Below are positions 17,470 through 26,423 of a stretch of 64,000 nucleotides of DNA, in pieces; position 1 is the stretch's first letter, and the number at the start of each line of letters is the position of its first letter. The position numbers were made by a program, and so were the translations under genes. A model generated the notes under the pieces. The model ran no database searches. It worked only from the letters and a program-made list of their open reading frames with translations, and was not told the DNA's origin. The stretch lies in assembly GCF_026626705.1 (NCBI RefSeq), contig NZ_JAPNKC010000001.1:12339001-12403000 (forward strand), written 5' to 3'. The stretch comes from Pyxidicoccus sp. MSG2. Lineage in GTDB: Bacteria > Myxococcota > Myxococcia > Myxococcales > Myxococcaceae.

Positions 17470-17930
17470 CGTCGCACCGCTCGCGCCGGATGTTGCTCGG
17501 CCTCGCCGCCGTCCTCCTCGCCGCGAGTGCTTGCGGGCCCCGCCGCCACCCGGCCTTCCCTTCCGAGAAGCACGGACTGCCGCCGGGAACGCCGCTCACC
17601 TTCGCCCAACTGCGTGACAGGACGCTGCCGGCGGGGGACCGGTTCCAGATCGACGCCTACGTCGCGGGCTTCAGCGACTGTCCGCCGTGCCCACCCCGGG
17701 CCAACTGCAAGCCCTGTGAGCGACTCTCGACGGTCCTGCATCTGAGCGAGGGGCCTCCGCCGTACCAGGCGGAGTCGGCGGTGCTGAGCGTCGATATCGG
17801 CGTCCATGACGGCCACGTGTTCGTGCCCGGCCGCAGGTATCGCTTCGAGATTGGCCCACCGACGCCCGACGACACCCCGGGGTTGCTGTCGTACGAAGCT
17901 TCCCTGCTGCGTTACACGCCGCTCCCCTAG
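17466..17930 (+). CDS. Small lipoprotein of unknown function
   Basis: A 154-residue protein with a signal peptide ending in AASAC (Cys23) and a Cys-rich loop (CPPCPPRANCKPC) that could bind metal or form disulfides. The start overlaps the stop of the PON-like gene by 4 bases, so the two are translationally coupled and may act together in the envelope. The rest looks like a small beta domain; family not recognised. Confidence 0.75.
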   Translation: MTSHRSRRMLLGLAAVLLAASACGPRRHPAFPSEKHGLPPGTPLTFAQLRDRTLPAGDRFQIDAYVAGFSDCPPCPPRANCKPCERLSTVLHLSEGPPPYQAESAVLSVDIGVHDGHVFVPGRRYRFEIGPPTPDDTPGLLSYEASLLRYTPLP

Positions 17931-18012
17931 CGCCAACCCATTTGCAGGAACAGCAACCTTGAGTGCCGGGTTCGTCGGCCTGGTCACGGCAGGAGCCAGC
18001 TATGCTCGGGGC

Positions 18013-18951
18013 ATGTTCATCATCGTCCTGGGCTGCGGGGTGTCGGGACTTTCCTGCGGCATCCGCCTGGCCGAGGCCGGGCACGCGGTGGAAATCCGGG
18101 CGCGGGAGCTGCCGCCGCACACCACGTCCGATGTCGCGGCCGCCGTCTGGTATCCGTACCGGGTCTACCCCCAGGCGCTCGTCAACGCATGGGGGCGGCG
18201 GACCTACGAGGTCTTCCAGCAACTGAGCCGCGAGCACTCCGAGGCGGGCATCGTCATGGTCTCTGGAGTCGACGCGTTCCGGACACCCGTGCCAGACCCG
18301 TGGTGGCGGGACGGCGTGCCGGACTTCCGCCGGGCCGCCGCGGAGGAACTGCCTCCGGGCTTCGTGGACGGCTACGGCTTCAGCGCTCCCGTCGTGGAGA
18401 TGCCCCGCTACCTGCGCTTCCTGATGGACCGCTTCCGGACGCTGGGCGGGCGCATCGTCCAGCGCGAGGTGCGCTCGCTGGAGGAGGCCTGGGCGGACGT
18501 GCCGCTCGTCATCAACTGCACGGGCCTGGGCGCCCGCGCGCTGGTGGGCGACGAGACGCTGTACCCCGTCCAGGGCGAGGTGCTGCGCGTGGAGCCCTCA
18601 CCGGTGGACCGGTTCGTCTTCGACGCGGACGAGACGGAAGGCGTCGCATACGTCATCCCCCGCGCCACGGACTGCATCCTTGGAGGCACGACGGTGGAGG
18701 GGAGCTGGTCGCTGGAGCCCGACCCGGCGCAGGTGGAGGGCATCCTGTCGCGCACCGCGCCGCTGCTCCCGCCGGGGACTCGGGTGCACGTCGTCGAGCA
18801 CAAGGTGGGGCTGCGCCCCGGCCGGCCCGCCGTGCGGCTGGAGGCGGAGGACGTGGGTGGGCGCAGGGTCATCCACAACTACGGCCACGGCGGCGCGGGC
18901 GTGACGCTGTCGTGGGGCTGTGCCGAGGAAGTGGTCTCGCTGGTGCGGTGA
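18013..18951 (+). CDS. FAD-dependent D-amino-acid oxidase-type oxidoreductase
   Basis: A 312-residue flavoprotein. The FAD-binding GxGVSGLSCG motif is at 6-15 and the C-terminal DAO signature HNYGHGGAGVTLSWG near 290-305. The length and both signatures match D-amino-acid/D-aspartate oxidases, which oxidise D-amino acids to imino acids with H2O2 release. ATG 18013 starts directly at the Rossmann strand. It is convergent with the GH64 gene. Confidence 0.92.
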   Translation: MFIIVLGCGVSGLSCGIRLAEAGHAVEIRARELPPHTTSDVAAAVWYPYRVYPQALVNAWGRRTYEVFQQLSREHSEAGIVMVSGVDAFRTPVPDPWWRDGVPDFRRAAAEELPPGFVDGYGFSAPVVEMPRYLRFLMDRFRTLGGRIVQREVRSLEEAWADVPLVINCTGLGARALVGDETLYPVQGEVLRVEPSPVDRFVFDADETEGVAYVIPRATDCILGGTTVEGSWSLEPDPAQVEGILSRTAPLLPPGTRVHVVEHKVGLRPGRPAVRLEAEDVGGRRVIHNYGHGGAGVTLSWGCAEEVVSLVR

Positions 18952-18993
18952 GCCGCGAGGGAAGAGGCCCCGCGCCTGCCTTTCGCTGCCAGG

Positions 18994-20190
18994 CTAGAAG
19001 GCCTCGAGCGTGATCGTCGCCCCCGTCGGCTGGCGCGAGACGATGAACGAGCTGCCGTCGCAGTTGTCGTCGTTGCCGAGCGCGTACGCGCGGCCGTCGA
19101 TGGCGTTGGCGTGCACCACCTTGGCGTAGTAGTTCGTGAGGCCCTTCCACGGCTGGAAGCTGTTGCGCATCGTCGATTTGCACGCTTCGGTTCCGCTGAT
19201 GACGCCCAGGTGGTCCTGCGACATCAGCACCGTTCGATTGAGCGCCGGTGCGAGAGCACCTTGAATCTCGGAGCCGTGGATGCCTCCGCCCGCCTTGGCG
19301 TTGACCTGGTTGGCGAACACCTGGAAGGTCGTCGGCTTCGAGAACTCCGGCGTCGGGGACTCGGCGTCGGATACGCCCTTCCTCTCAAAAACGAAGTTGC
19401 CCGAGGCATCGACGGACCCGACGAAGAATATCCCGGTCTCGACCTCCGCCCAGAGGCGATTGGAGCCGCTGGCTGCGTAGTGCGCCCACACCGCGTCGAT
19501 GTACGGATCGAGGTACGTCATGCTGAACGTACCGTTCTCGATGCCGTGAAACGGCGCGATGGCGACTCCGTCCTCACCGCCGTGCTGGATGACGAGACTG
19601 CCCCAGCCGGGGGTGTGTTTGAGTTGCGATAGGATTTTGGAGCGCGCGCCAGCTTTGAAGCCAACCACGTCTCCGCCGGGCGTGTCCTTGCCGTCCACAC
19701 GCAAAGACATCGGAATTCCGACCATGTCGACCTGCGTGAGATTCGCGTTGAAGCCCGTCTTCGGATCCATCGGAAGGTTGACGAACTCCCACCAGTCGAA
19801 AAGCGTGCCGAAGTTGTCGCCGTTCGTGTTCCATCCGTTCGGCGTCGTGTTGTTGAAATAGGGCGAGCCAACGATGCCGGCCGCCTTCATCTTCAACTTG
19901 TTCTTGACGGAGAAGTACATGCGCGCGCCGCCATCGAGCGCCGGCAGCAGCATCTTCCCGCCATCGGTGCCGGTCCCCAGATTGATGCTGTAGTCGAGGA
20001 GTCCGTTCTTCTCGTCGCTCGGGAGGATCTGCTCGAGCGTGCCGGCCTTCGCGTCGGTGAGATGGTACCAGGGAAAGAAGCGCTTCCCTCCCGGCATGTC
20101 GGGCTGCTTCTGCCCGGTGATGACGAACCAGATATCGCTGTCCGCGTAGGGCGTCTTGTTGACGATCTGGATCGGAAGTGTGTCTGACAC
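18994..20190 (-). CDS. GH64 beta-1,3-glucanase
   Basis: A 398-residue protein of the laminaripentaose-producing beta-1,3-glucanase (thaumatin-like) family, expected to cut fungal or algal glucan. Aligning with the Streptomyces enzyme suggests Glu135 (DWWEF) and Asp155 (QVDMVG) as the catalytic pair, with four extra residues between them. GTG 20190 is chosen because GGAGGA sits at ideal spacing; the longer frame upstream is low-complexity. No signal peptide is visible, odd for a glucanase, so export may be non-classical. GC is lower than in neighbours (about 55-68% in the lines I counted), hinting at acquisition. Confidence 0.85.
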   Translation of the reverse strand: MSDTLPIQIVNKTPYADSDIWFVITGQKQPDMPGGKRFFPWYHLTDAKAGTLEQILPSDEKNGLLDYSINLGTGTDGGKMLLPALDGGARMYFSVKNKLKMKAAGIVGSPYFNNTTPNGWNTNGDNFGTLFDWWEFVNLPMDPKTGFNANLTQVDMVGIPMSLRVDGKDTPGGDVVGFKAGARSKILSQLKHTPGWGSLVIQHGGEDGVAIAPFHGIENGTFSMTYLDPYIDAVWAHYAASGSNRLWAEVETGIFFVGSVDASGNFVFERKGVSDAESPTPEFSKPTTFQVFANQVNAKAGGGIHGSEIQGALAPALNRTVLMSQDHLGVISGTEACKSTMRNSFQPWKGLTNYYAKVVHANAIDGRAYALGNDDNCDGSSFIVSRQPTGATITLEAF

Positions 20191-20656
20191 AGCGAAATCC
20201 TCCGCGAGAATTGAACCCGGTATCTCCAGGACGCCCGACGACTCAGGGTGTGAATCTGGATGGGGCCGAGGCCGGGCCTGATCCAGGGTCGGCGGGTTGC
20301 GCTGGCGAGTGCTCCTGACGCGACGCGCGACCCCTGACCCACCCGTCAGCAGCTCGCCCCACCCCTCCGCCCCGGCACTCCACCGCGCCCCACTTCCGGG
20401 CTGTAAATCTCCGGGCACGTCAAACCACATATCAAAACGTAGAGCCACGTATGTCTATGTTCAAATACATATCAATGACTTGCACATATTCAGCAGCCAT
20501 GGAACTGCAATTCTTTGCATGTCTTTCTTGACGACCCGAAATGACAGGAGTACTCAGGCGCTCACCTGGTCATCGCGCCTCGAGCAGGCCGCCCGTGTCT
20601 CAACGAGCGGTACCGCTACGGGTGCGCGCAAGGCAGGCCCTTTCCCGGAGGCAGCC
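20191..20656. promoter_or_regulatory. Divergent promoter region with an A/T-rich core and 9-bp direct repeats
   Basis: This 466-bp region separates the GH64 gene from the biosynthetic operon. Bases about 20410-20540 are much richer in A/T than their surroundings. ACATATCAA occurs at 20427-20435 and again at 20467-20475, exactly 40 bp apart, with TATGT/ACATA inverted elements between. It probably holds the operon promoter and activator sites. No clear -10/-35 pair could be assigned. Confidence 0.5.
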
Positions 20657-21505
20657 ATGATGTTCACCCGGTATTGCCGCTCCATCCTGTTCACCCCGGC
20701 GCTGGCCGTGGACCGTTTCGCACGGGGGCAACAGTCCGGCGCGGACATCAGTCTGGTGGACCTGGAGGACTCCGTGGCGGCCAGCCACAAGGACGCGGCG
20801 CGGCAGCACGCGGAGGCGTTCTTCTCCGCCCCGCGCAGCTCGTCCAGCCGCCTGGCCGTCCGCATCAACGCCGTCACCCGTCCCGACGGGCTGCGGGATC
20901 TTCTCGCCCTGCGCAACTACGCCGTCAAGCCCGAGGCGGTGCTCGTCCCCAAGGTGGAGTCGCCACGAGACCTGGAGATCGTCGAGCAGGTGCTCGGCCC
21001 CGCGTGCGCGAAGGTGGACCTGCTCGCCCTGGTGGAGACACCTCGAGGGGTGGAGAACGTCCACGCCATCGCCTGCGCGACGCCGAGGCTCAAGGCGCTC
21101 GTGTTCGGCTCGGCGGACTTCTCCTTCAGCATCGGCGCGTCGCTCTCCTGGGATCCCCTGCACTACGCACGCTCCCGGCTCGTCACCGCGGCGCGCGCCG
21201 CCAACGTGCAGGTCGTGGACTCGCCGCTGTTCGACATGGCGGACGTGGAGGGCCTGCGCCACGAGTGCCAACTGGCCCGGAGCATGGGCTTCAGCGGCAA
21301 GGCCGCCGTCCACCCGCGCCAGGTGGAGATCATCAACCAGGCCTTCTCCCCGGACGAGAACACCCTGCGCAAGGCGCGGAAGATCGTCACGGAGAGCCAG
21401 GCCCGCGACTTCAACATCTGCGTGGTGGAGGGGACCATGATGGGTGCCCCGTTCGTCGAGGCGGCGAAGCGCACCCTCGAGGAGTTCGGCCCCCAGGAGG
21501 GCTGA
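20657..21505 (+). CDS. HpcH/HpaI (CitE-like) CoA-ester lyase, first gene of the hybrid operon
   Basis: A 282-residue TIM-barrel enzyme that cleaves or forms beta-hydroxyacyl-CoA esters. Family motifs are intact: LEDSV (36-40), Arg69, VPKVES, metal-binding Glu127 (ETPRG) and Asp154 (GSADFS), then GKAAVHPRQ. ATG 20657 has GGAGG at good spacing. With the MaoC hydratase two genes on, it resembles the malyl/citramalyl-CoA lyase plus hydratase pairing of carbon metabolism, suggesting it prepares an unusual acyl-CoA building block for the pathway. Confidence 0.9.
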   Translation: MMFTRYCRSILFTPALAVDRFARGQQSGADISLVDLEDSVAASHKDAARQHAEAFFSAPRSSSSRLAVRINAVTRPDGLRDLLALRNYAVKPEAVLVPKVESPRDLEIVEQVLGPACAKVDLLALVETPRGVENVHAIACATPRLKALVFGSADFSFSIGASLSWDPLHYARSRLVTAARAANVQVVDSPLFDMADVEGLRHECQLARSMGFSGKAAVHPRQVEIINQAFSPDENTLRKARKIVTESQARDFNICVVEGTMMGAPFVEAAKRTLEEFGPQEG

Positions 21506-21556
21506 ACCCCGAACGTCCCCCCACATCGCAGCCCACCTGCCCCAGGAGGAGTCCAC

Positions 21557-22789
21557 ATGGAAGCAAGCAGCCCGCAGAGCGTCTTGGGTCCCCGGCGCTA
21601 CCGCAACAACGAGAAGCTCATCGCCGTGGGTGACCGTGGCTGGCAGCACGCCGCGGAGAACGGGCTCATCGGCATCAAGGTGGACTTCGAGTCGAACAAC
21701 CGGCTCGTCGACACCCGGACGGGCCACGAGTTCATGACGCTGTGCTCATGCTCGTACCTGGGCCTCAACCACCACCCGAAGATCCTCCAGGGCTCCATCG
21801 ACGCGCTGCGGGAGGCCGGCACCAACAGCCTGGCCATGTCCACCCTCCGCATCCGCCTGAACCTGATGGCGCGCATGGAGGAGGGAATGCGCGACTTGTA
21901 CGGCTGCCCCACCCTGCCGGGCGCCACGTGCAGCGCGCTGACCGCGGGCATCCTCCCGCTGCTGGCCTCCGGCCACGTCACCGAGGACGGCCAGCCGCGC
22001 GTCATGGTGTTCGACCGCTTCTGTCACTTCTCCATGGCCTACATCAAACCCATCTGCGGCGATGAGAGCCTGGTGCTGACGAGCCCGCACAACGACCTCA
22101 ACTACCTGGAGGACGTCTGCAAGAAGTACCCCCGCGTGGCCTACGTGGCGGACGGGGCCTACTCCATGGGCGGGCTGACGGCGCTGGAGGGGCTGCTCCA
22201 GCTCCAGGAGCGTTACGGGCTGTTCCTCTACATCGACGACTCGCACTCGCTGTCCATCACCGGCGAGCGCGGCGAGGGCTACGTGCGCTCGCGGCTGAAG
22301 ATGAACCCGCTGACGATGATCGTCGCCTCGCTGGCCAAGGCGTTCGGCAGCTCGGGCGGCATCGCCATGCTGGGCAGCGAGAAGATCTTCGACTTCCTCT
22401 ACCGCAACGCGGGGCCGCTGGCCTGGTCGCAGAACCTCCAGACGCCCTCGCTGGGCGCGTCGCTGGCCAGCATCGAGCTGCACCGCTCGCCGGAGCTGCG
22501 CCAGCTCCAGGACCAGCTCCAGCGCAACATCCAGCACTTCGACAGCCAGTTTCCCTCGCCGCACGCGGGCAACGGGATGCCCATCCGCCTCATCCAGGTG
22601 GGCGAGGAGGAGCGCGCCATCCGGCTGTCCTCGGAGCTGTACCAGCGCGGCTACTACTGCTCGGCGGTGTTCTTCCCCGTGGTCGCCCGGGGCGAGGCGG
22701 GGGTGCGCGTGATGATGCGCGCGGACATGACGCTCGAGCAGGTCCGCACCTTCTGCGACGACGTCAAGGACATCCTCTCCCACTTCTGA
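21557..22789 (+). CDS. PLP-dependent alpha-oxoamine synthase (AOS family)
   Basis: A 410-residue fold-type I PLP enzyme of the AOS family (BioF, KBL, serine palmitoyltransferase, CqsA, PigH C-terminus). It condenses an acyl thioester with an amino acid, with decarboxylation, giving an alpha-aminoketone. Key residues are ring-stacking His157 (FCHFS), Asp227/His230 (IDDSH) and Schiff-base Lys261 (SLAKAFG). Being beside an ACP gene, it probably takes an acyl-ACP. The amino acid partner cannot be read from sequence. Confidence 0.9.
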   Translation: MEASSPQSVLGPRRYRNNEKLIAVGDRGWQHAAENGLIGIKVDFESNNRLVDTRTGHEFMTLCSCSYLGLNHHPKILQGSIDALREAGTNSLAMSTLRIRLNLMARMEEGMRDLYGCPTLPGATCSALTAGILPLLASGHVTEDGQPRVMVFDRFCHFSMAYIKPICGDESLVLTSPHNDLNYLEDVCKKYPRVAYVADGAYSMGGLTALEGLLQLQERYGLFLYIDDSHSLSITGERGEGYVRSRLKMNPLTMIVASLAKAFGSSGGIAMLGSEKIFDFLYRNAGPLAWSQNLQTPSLGASLASIELHRSPELRQLQDQLQRNIQHFDSQFPSPHAGNGMPIRLIQVGEEERAIRLSSELYQRGYYCSAVFFPVVARGEAGVRVMMRADMTLEQVRTFCDDVKDILSHF

Positions 22790-22820
22790 TGCCCCCCACC
22801 CGGGCCACGAGGACGCCACC

Positions 22821-23351
22821 ATGGAGGGCACCGGAATCACCGGCTACAAGCAGCTCGGACCGCAGCGGTACCGGGAGGTCCTCGGTTTTCACTACGAGGA
22901 CTTCACCGTGGGGGACGTCTTCGAGCACCGGCCCGGCAGGACGGTGACGGAGGCCGACAACGTCCTGATGAACACGCTGAGCATGAACCCGTCACCGCTG
23001 CACCTGGACGCCGCGTACTGCGAGCAGACGGTGTGGGGCCGGCCGCTCATCTCCAGCCTGGTGACGTTCAGCATCGTCTGCGGGATGAGCGTGCGCAGCA
23101 CGAGCGGCAGGGCCACCGCCAATCTCGGCTGGGACAAGATCCGCCTCACCCACCCCGTCTTCGCGGGCGACACGCTCTACGCGGAGAGCCGCATCCTGGC
23201 GAAGCGGCTGTCCACCCGCCGGACGGGAGAGGGAATCGTCACCTGCGAGACGGTGGGCCTCACGTCGAAGGGCGAGGTCTTCCTCTCCTTCGAGCGCAGC
23301 TTCCTCGTGCCAACCCGCGAGCGGGCCGTCGAGGAAAGGGCCAGGTACTGA
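22821..23351 (+). CDS. MaoC-like hotdog (R)-hydratase/dehydratase
   Basis: A 176-residue protein related to mesaconyl-CoA/beta-methylmalyl-CoA hydratases. The active-site stretch MNPSPLH supplies His61, with acidic residues (Asp46) nearby. It would reversibly dehydrate a 3-hydroxyacyl thioester. It lies 31 bp after the AOS gene and 4 bp before the MDR reductase, so dehydration followed by enoyl reduction is a natural reading. Confidence 0.88.
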   Translation: MEGTGITGYKQLGPQRYREVLGFHYEDFTVGDVFEHRPGRTVTEADNVLMNTLSMNPSPLHLDAAYCEQTVWGRPLISSLVTFSIVCGMSVRSTSGRATANLGWDKIRLTHPVFAGDTLYAESRILAKRLSTRRTGEGIVTCETVGLTSKGEVFLSFERSFLVPTRERAVEERARY

Positions 23352-23355
23352 CGCC

Positions 23356-24354
23356 ATGCGGGCCGTCATCTACGAAGGCTCCGGCGGGCCGGAGGTGGTG
23401 AAGCTGCGCGAAGTCGCGAGGCCCGTGCCCACGCGGGAGGCGCTGCTGGTGAAGGTGCAGGCCACCGCGCTCAACCGCGCGGACCTGCTGCAGCGCCACG
23501 GCGAGTACCAGGTCCCCGAGGGCCAGTCCCCCATCCCCGGCGTGGAAGTCGCTGGCACCGTGGAGGCCTGGGGCGAGGACGTGAAGGGCTTCACCCGGGG
23601 GCAGCGCGTCTACGGCGTGGTGGAGGGTGGCGGGCTGGCCGATTACTGCCTGCTGGACCAGGGCATGGCCAACCCCATCCCCACCGGCTTCGACTTCGCG
23701 GAGGCCGCGGCCACCGCGGAGTCCTGCCTCACCGCCAACGAGACGCTCTTCACCCTCGGCCAGCTTCAGCAGGGACAGGCGGTGCTCATCCACGCGGCGG
23801 CAAGCAGTATCGGCACCACCATGGTGCAGATGGCCCGGCACGTGGGAGCCACCACCTTCTGCACCGTGGGCACACCGCGGAAGGTGGAGGCCCTGCGCGC
23901 CCTGGGTGCCGACGAGGTCTTCAACTACCGGGAGCAGGACTTCGTCAGCGAGGTCCTCCGCCTGACGCGCGGCGAGGGCGTCCCGCTGGTGATGGACTTC
24001 ATTGGCGGCGCCTGGCTGGAGCGCAACCTCGCCGTGCTGGGGCATGAGGGGTGCCTGGTGATGGTGGGGCTGCTCGACGGCATGACGGCCCAGGTGGACC
24101 TGCTGCGCATCGTGCAGCGCCGCTTGCAACTCAAGGGCTCCTCCCTGCGGCTGCGGCCCATGCGCGAGAAGCGCGAGGTGAATGCGCGCTTCCGCCAGCG
24201 CTGGCTGGAGGTGCTCGCCCGGGGCGAGCTGCGCCCCGTCATCCACGCGCGCTACCCGCTGGAGGACGTGGGGGTGGCGCTGGCGGACATGGAGGCGAAC
24301 CGCAACATCGGGAAGCTCGTACTCACACTCGAAGGGAAATCCAGCCATGCATGA
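23356..24354 (+). CDS. MDR-superfamily NADPH:quinone/enoyl reductase
   Basis: A 332-residue zinc-free medium-chain reductase of the quinone oxidoreductase type; similar domains act as enoyl reductases in PKS. The nucleotide-binding motif is HAAASSIGTTMVQMA (about 146-160), a variant of the usual AGASGVG. No structural zinc cysteines are present. Its stop overlaps the start of the ACP gene by 8 bases. It probably reduces the double bond made by the MaoC protein. Confidence 0.9.
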   Translation: MRAVIYEGSGGPEVVKLREVARPVPTREALLVKVQATALNRADLLQRHGEYQVPEGQSPIPGVEVAGTVEAWGEDVKGFTRGQRVYGVVEGGGLADYCLLDQGMANPIPTGFDFAEAAATAESCLTANETLFTLGQLQQGQAVLIHAAASSIGTTMVQMARHVGATTFCTVGTPRKVEALRALGADEVFNYREQDFVSEVLRLTRGEGVPLVMDFIGGAWLERNLAVLGHEGCLVMVGLLDGMTAQVDLLRIVQRRLQLKGSSLRLRPMREKREVNARFRQRWLEVLARGELRPVIHARYPLEDVGVALADMEANRNIGKLVLTLEGKSSHA

Positions 24355-24619
24355 AGAGCTGACGACAAACATCAAGAAGATCCTGATCAACAACCTGTTC
24401 GTCGAACTTCCCCCGGAGCAGATCGGCGCGGATGACGGCCTGCAGTCCGTCATCGGCCTGGACTCGGTGGGCTTCCTCGAGCTGCGCGTCATCTGCGAGG
24501 ACGAGTTCGGCGTGCGCATCTCCGACGAGGACTTCAACGCGGACAACTTCCGGACGTTGAACCAGCTCGTGTCGCTCATCGTGGGCCTGAAGACCCGGGC
24601 CCAGGGAGGCGCGTGGTGA
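24347..24619 (+). CDS. Acyl carrier protein
   Basis: A 90-residue carrier with the phosphopantetheine site GLDSVGFLEL (Ser40), acidic helices and the usual length. It should carry the growing acyl chain between the ketosynthase pair, AOS and other enzymes. Its start overlaps the reductase and its stop overlaps the aminotransferase start. No phosphopantetheinyl transferase gene is present in the window. Confidence 0.93.
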   Translation: MHEELTTNIKKILINNLFVELPPEQIGADDGLQSVIGLDSVGFLELRVICEDEFGVRISDEDFNADNFRTLNQLVSLIVGLKTRAQGGAW

Positions 24620-26010
24620 AGGTGCCCGCTCCAGGAGGAAGACTGGACCCCGCGGAGCTGGACCGGCTGCGTGCCGGACTGGCGCTGCACATGGACCACT
24701 ACGGCGGCGGGCGCCTGCCCTTCGCCTGCCTGCAGGCGCGCGGGCTCGTCCAGCAGATGGTCCCGCTGGAAGGCGAAGGCGCGGGCCGGGTGCTGGAGGT
24801 GCTGGACGCGAGCGGCGGCTACGCCAGCGCCTGCCTGGGCGCGGGCCACCCCTGCCTCCATCAGGCGCTGCGGGACGGCCTGGAGCGCGGCTACGTCACC
24901 GACGAGCTGGGCTCGCTGGAGCGGACGCTGCTCCTGGAGGAGCTGTTCGGCCCCGGGGGCCGCTGGGCGGATCGCTTCCCGGGAAGTGACTACCACGCGA
25001 GCGGCCGCAACTCCGGCTCCGAGGGACTGGAGCTCGCGCTGCGGCTGGTGTTGGAGTCGGGCTTCGACCGGCGGCGCCTGTCGGTGAAGGCGGGCCGTGA
25101 GGCGCGGCGGACCGTGCTGGCCTTCGAGGGCGCCTGGCATGGGTGGACGGGCGGCCTGGTGCCCCTGCTCAACCGCCGGCACTACCGTGTCGGCCTGCCT
25201 CCACCGACCACCGAGCGTCCCTTCGGCCTGGACGTTGCGTTCCTGCCCTTCGGCCAGGTGGAGCCGCTGGAGCGCTTCTTCGCCGAGCAGGGCTCGAAGC
25301 TGTCCGCGGTCTTCGTCGAGCCCATCCAGGGCGACGCCGGCATCCTCGTGCCACCGCCGGGCTATCTGCGGAAGCTGGCCGGGCTGTGCCGTGAGCACGG
25401 CGTGCTCCTGGTGGCGGACGAGGTGCTCACCTTCGCGAAGACGGGCCGCTTCTTCGCCATGACGGACGAGCAGGGGCCCATCCCCACCGACATCACCGTC
25501 ATCGGCAAGAGCCTGGGCATGGGAGCCGTCTCCACGTCCATGGTCATCGCGCGGCGCGAGCTGACCGTGCGCTCCAGCGGCGCGGTGTCCACGTCGGACC
25601 TGCGGCCCCTCACCTGCGCGCTGATGCGCGCCGGCCTCCGGTACGTCGAGGAGGAGCGCCTCGTCGAGCGCGCCGGCCCCCTGGGCGAGGAGCTGCGTGC
25701 CCGGCTCCAGCGGGACGTGGTGGAAGCCTTCCCGGAGCTGTTCCTGGAGGTCCGGGGCCTGGGCTACATGAACGGCATCGAGCTGACCGAGCGCGCCGCC
25801 AGCAGCCTCACCCGCCTGCGCCACCGGCTCCTCGAGTCCGGCGTCTTCGTGGAGTTCATGGCCGGGGCGGGCCGGCGCTCCCACGGGCTGCGCTACCTGT
25901 TCCCCGCGATGCGCATCGCCCCGCCACTCATCGCGGGCGAGGAGGATCTGCGGCACATCGTCGAGCGCATCCGCGAAGGCACTCGGAGGTTCGTGGAGGC
26001 GGGGCCATGA
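24613..26010 (+). CDS. Class III PLP aminotransferase
   Basis: A 465-residue transaminase of the glutamate-1-semialdehyde/ornithine type. Asp269 (VADEVLTF) contacts the PLP ring nitrogen and Lys299 (TVIGKSLGMG) forms the Schiff base. It would transfer an amino group to an aldehyde or ketone. In prodiginine and tambjamine systems such an enzyme acts with an AOS and carrier protein. The GTG start at 24613 (or 24616) overlaps the ACP stop. Confidence 0.9.
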   Translation: MVKVPAPGGRLDPAELDRLRAGLALHMDHYGGGRLPFACLQARGLVQQMVPLEGEGAGRVLEVLDASGGYASACLGAGHPCLHQALRDGLERGYVTDELGSLERTLLLEELFGPGGRWADRFPGSDYHASGRNSGSEGLELALRLVLESGFDRRRLSVKAGREARRTVLAFEGAWHGWTGGLVPLLNRRHYRVGLPPPTTERPFGLDVAFLPFGQVEPLERFFAEQGSKLSAVFVEPIQGDAGILVPPPGYLRKLAGLCREHGVLLVADEVLTFAKTGRFFAMTDEQGPIPTDITVIGKSLGMGAVSTSMVIARRELTVRSSGAVSTSDLRPLTCALMRAGLRYVEEERLVERAGPLGEELRARLQRDVVEAFPELFLEVRGLGYMNGIELTERAASSLTRLRHRLLESGVFVEFMAGAGRRSHGLRYLFPAMRIAPPLIAGEEDLRHIVERIREGTRRFVEAGP

Positions 26011-26423
26011 CGCCCCTGCGCCACCGCGTGGAGCACGTCGACACCGATGCGTCCGGGGTCGTCCACTTCTCGCGCTACGCCTCGCTGCTGGAGACCGCCG
26101 CGCTGGAAGAACTGGAGCGCAAGGGCTCGGGGCTGGTGGCGCTCGAAGGACAGGGGTTGGATTTGCGCGTGCGGGAGCTGCGCATCAGCTACCGCGCCGC
26201 CGCGCGCTTCCAGGACTGGCTGCGATTGGTGGCCAGCGTGGAGCACGTGGGCCCCGCGAGTCTCAAGTTGGGCGTGAAGGTCTACCGCGAGGGCCAGGAG
26301 CCCGAGCCGGTGCTGCTCGCCTCAGGAAGTCTGGACATGGCAGTCGTCAACCGCGAGAGCGGAGGTCCCTCGTGCATTCCCCAAACACTCAGCGCCGCCC
26401 TCAAGCAATCCCTCTCCCAGTAA
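26007..26423 (+). CDS. 4HBT-type hotdog thioesterase
   Basis: A 138-residue hotdog protein with the 4-hydroxybenzoyl-CoA thioesterase signature HVDTDASGVVHFSRY (catalytic Asp14; Glu29 also well placed). It is likely to hydrolyse or proofread acyl-ACP/CoA intermediates, like the thioesterase of aryl-polyene clusters. ATGA overlap with the aminotransferase; its 3' end overlaps the next gene by 52 bases. Confidence 0.88.
   Translation: MTPLRHRVEHVDTDASGVVHFSRYASLLETAALEELERKGSGLVALEGQGLDLRVRELRISYRAAARFQDWLRLVASVEHVGPASLKLGVKVYREGQEPEPVLLASGSLDMAVVNRESGGPSCIPQTLSAALKQSLSQ

Noticed and set aside
20297..20656. N-terminal extension of the CitE-like lyase through the A/T-rich intergenic region
   Set aside because: Poor codon bias; GGAGG precedes the internal ATG 20657 where homology starts.
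23260..25956. An 898-codon minus-strand frame across the reductase-ACP-aminotransferase genes
   Set aside because: It crosses several well-supported genes and shows no recognisable domain.
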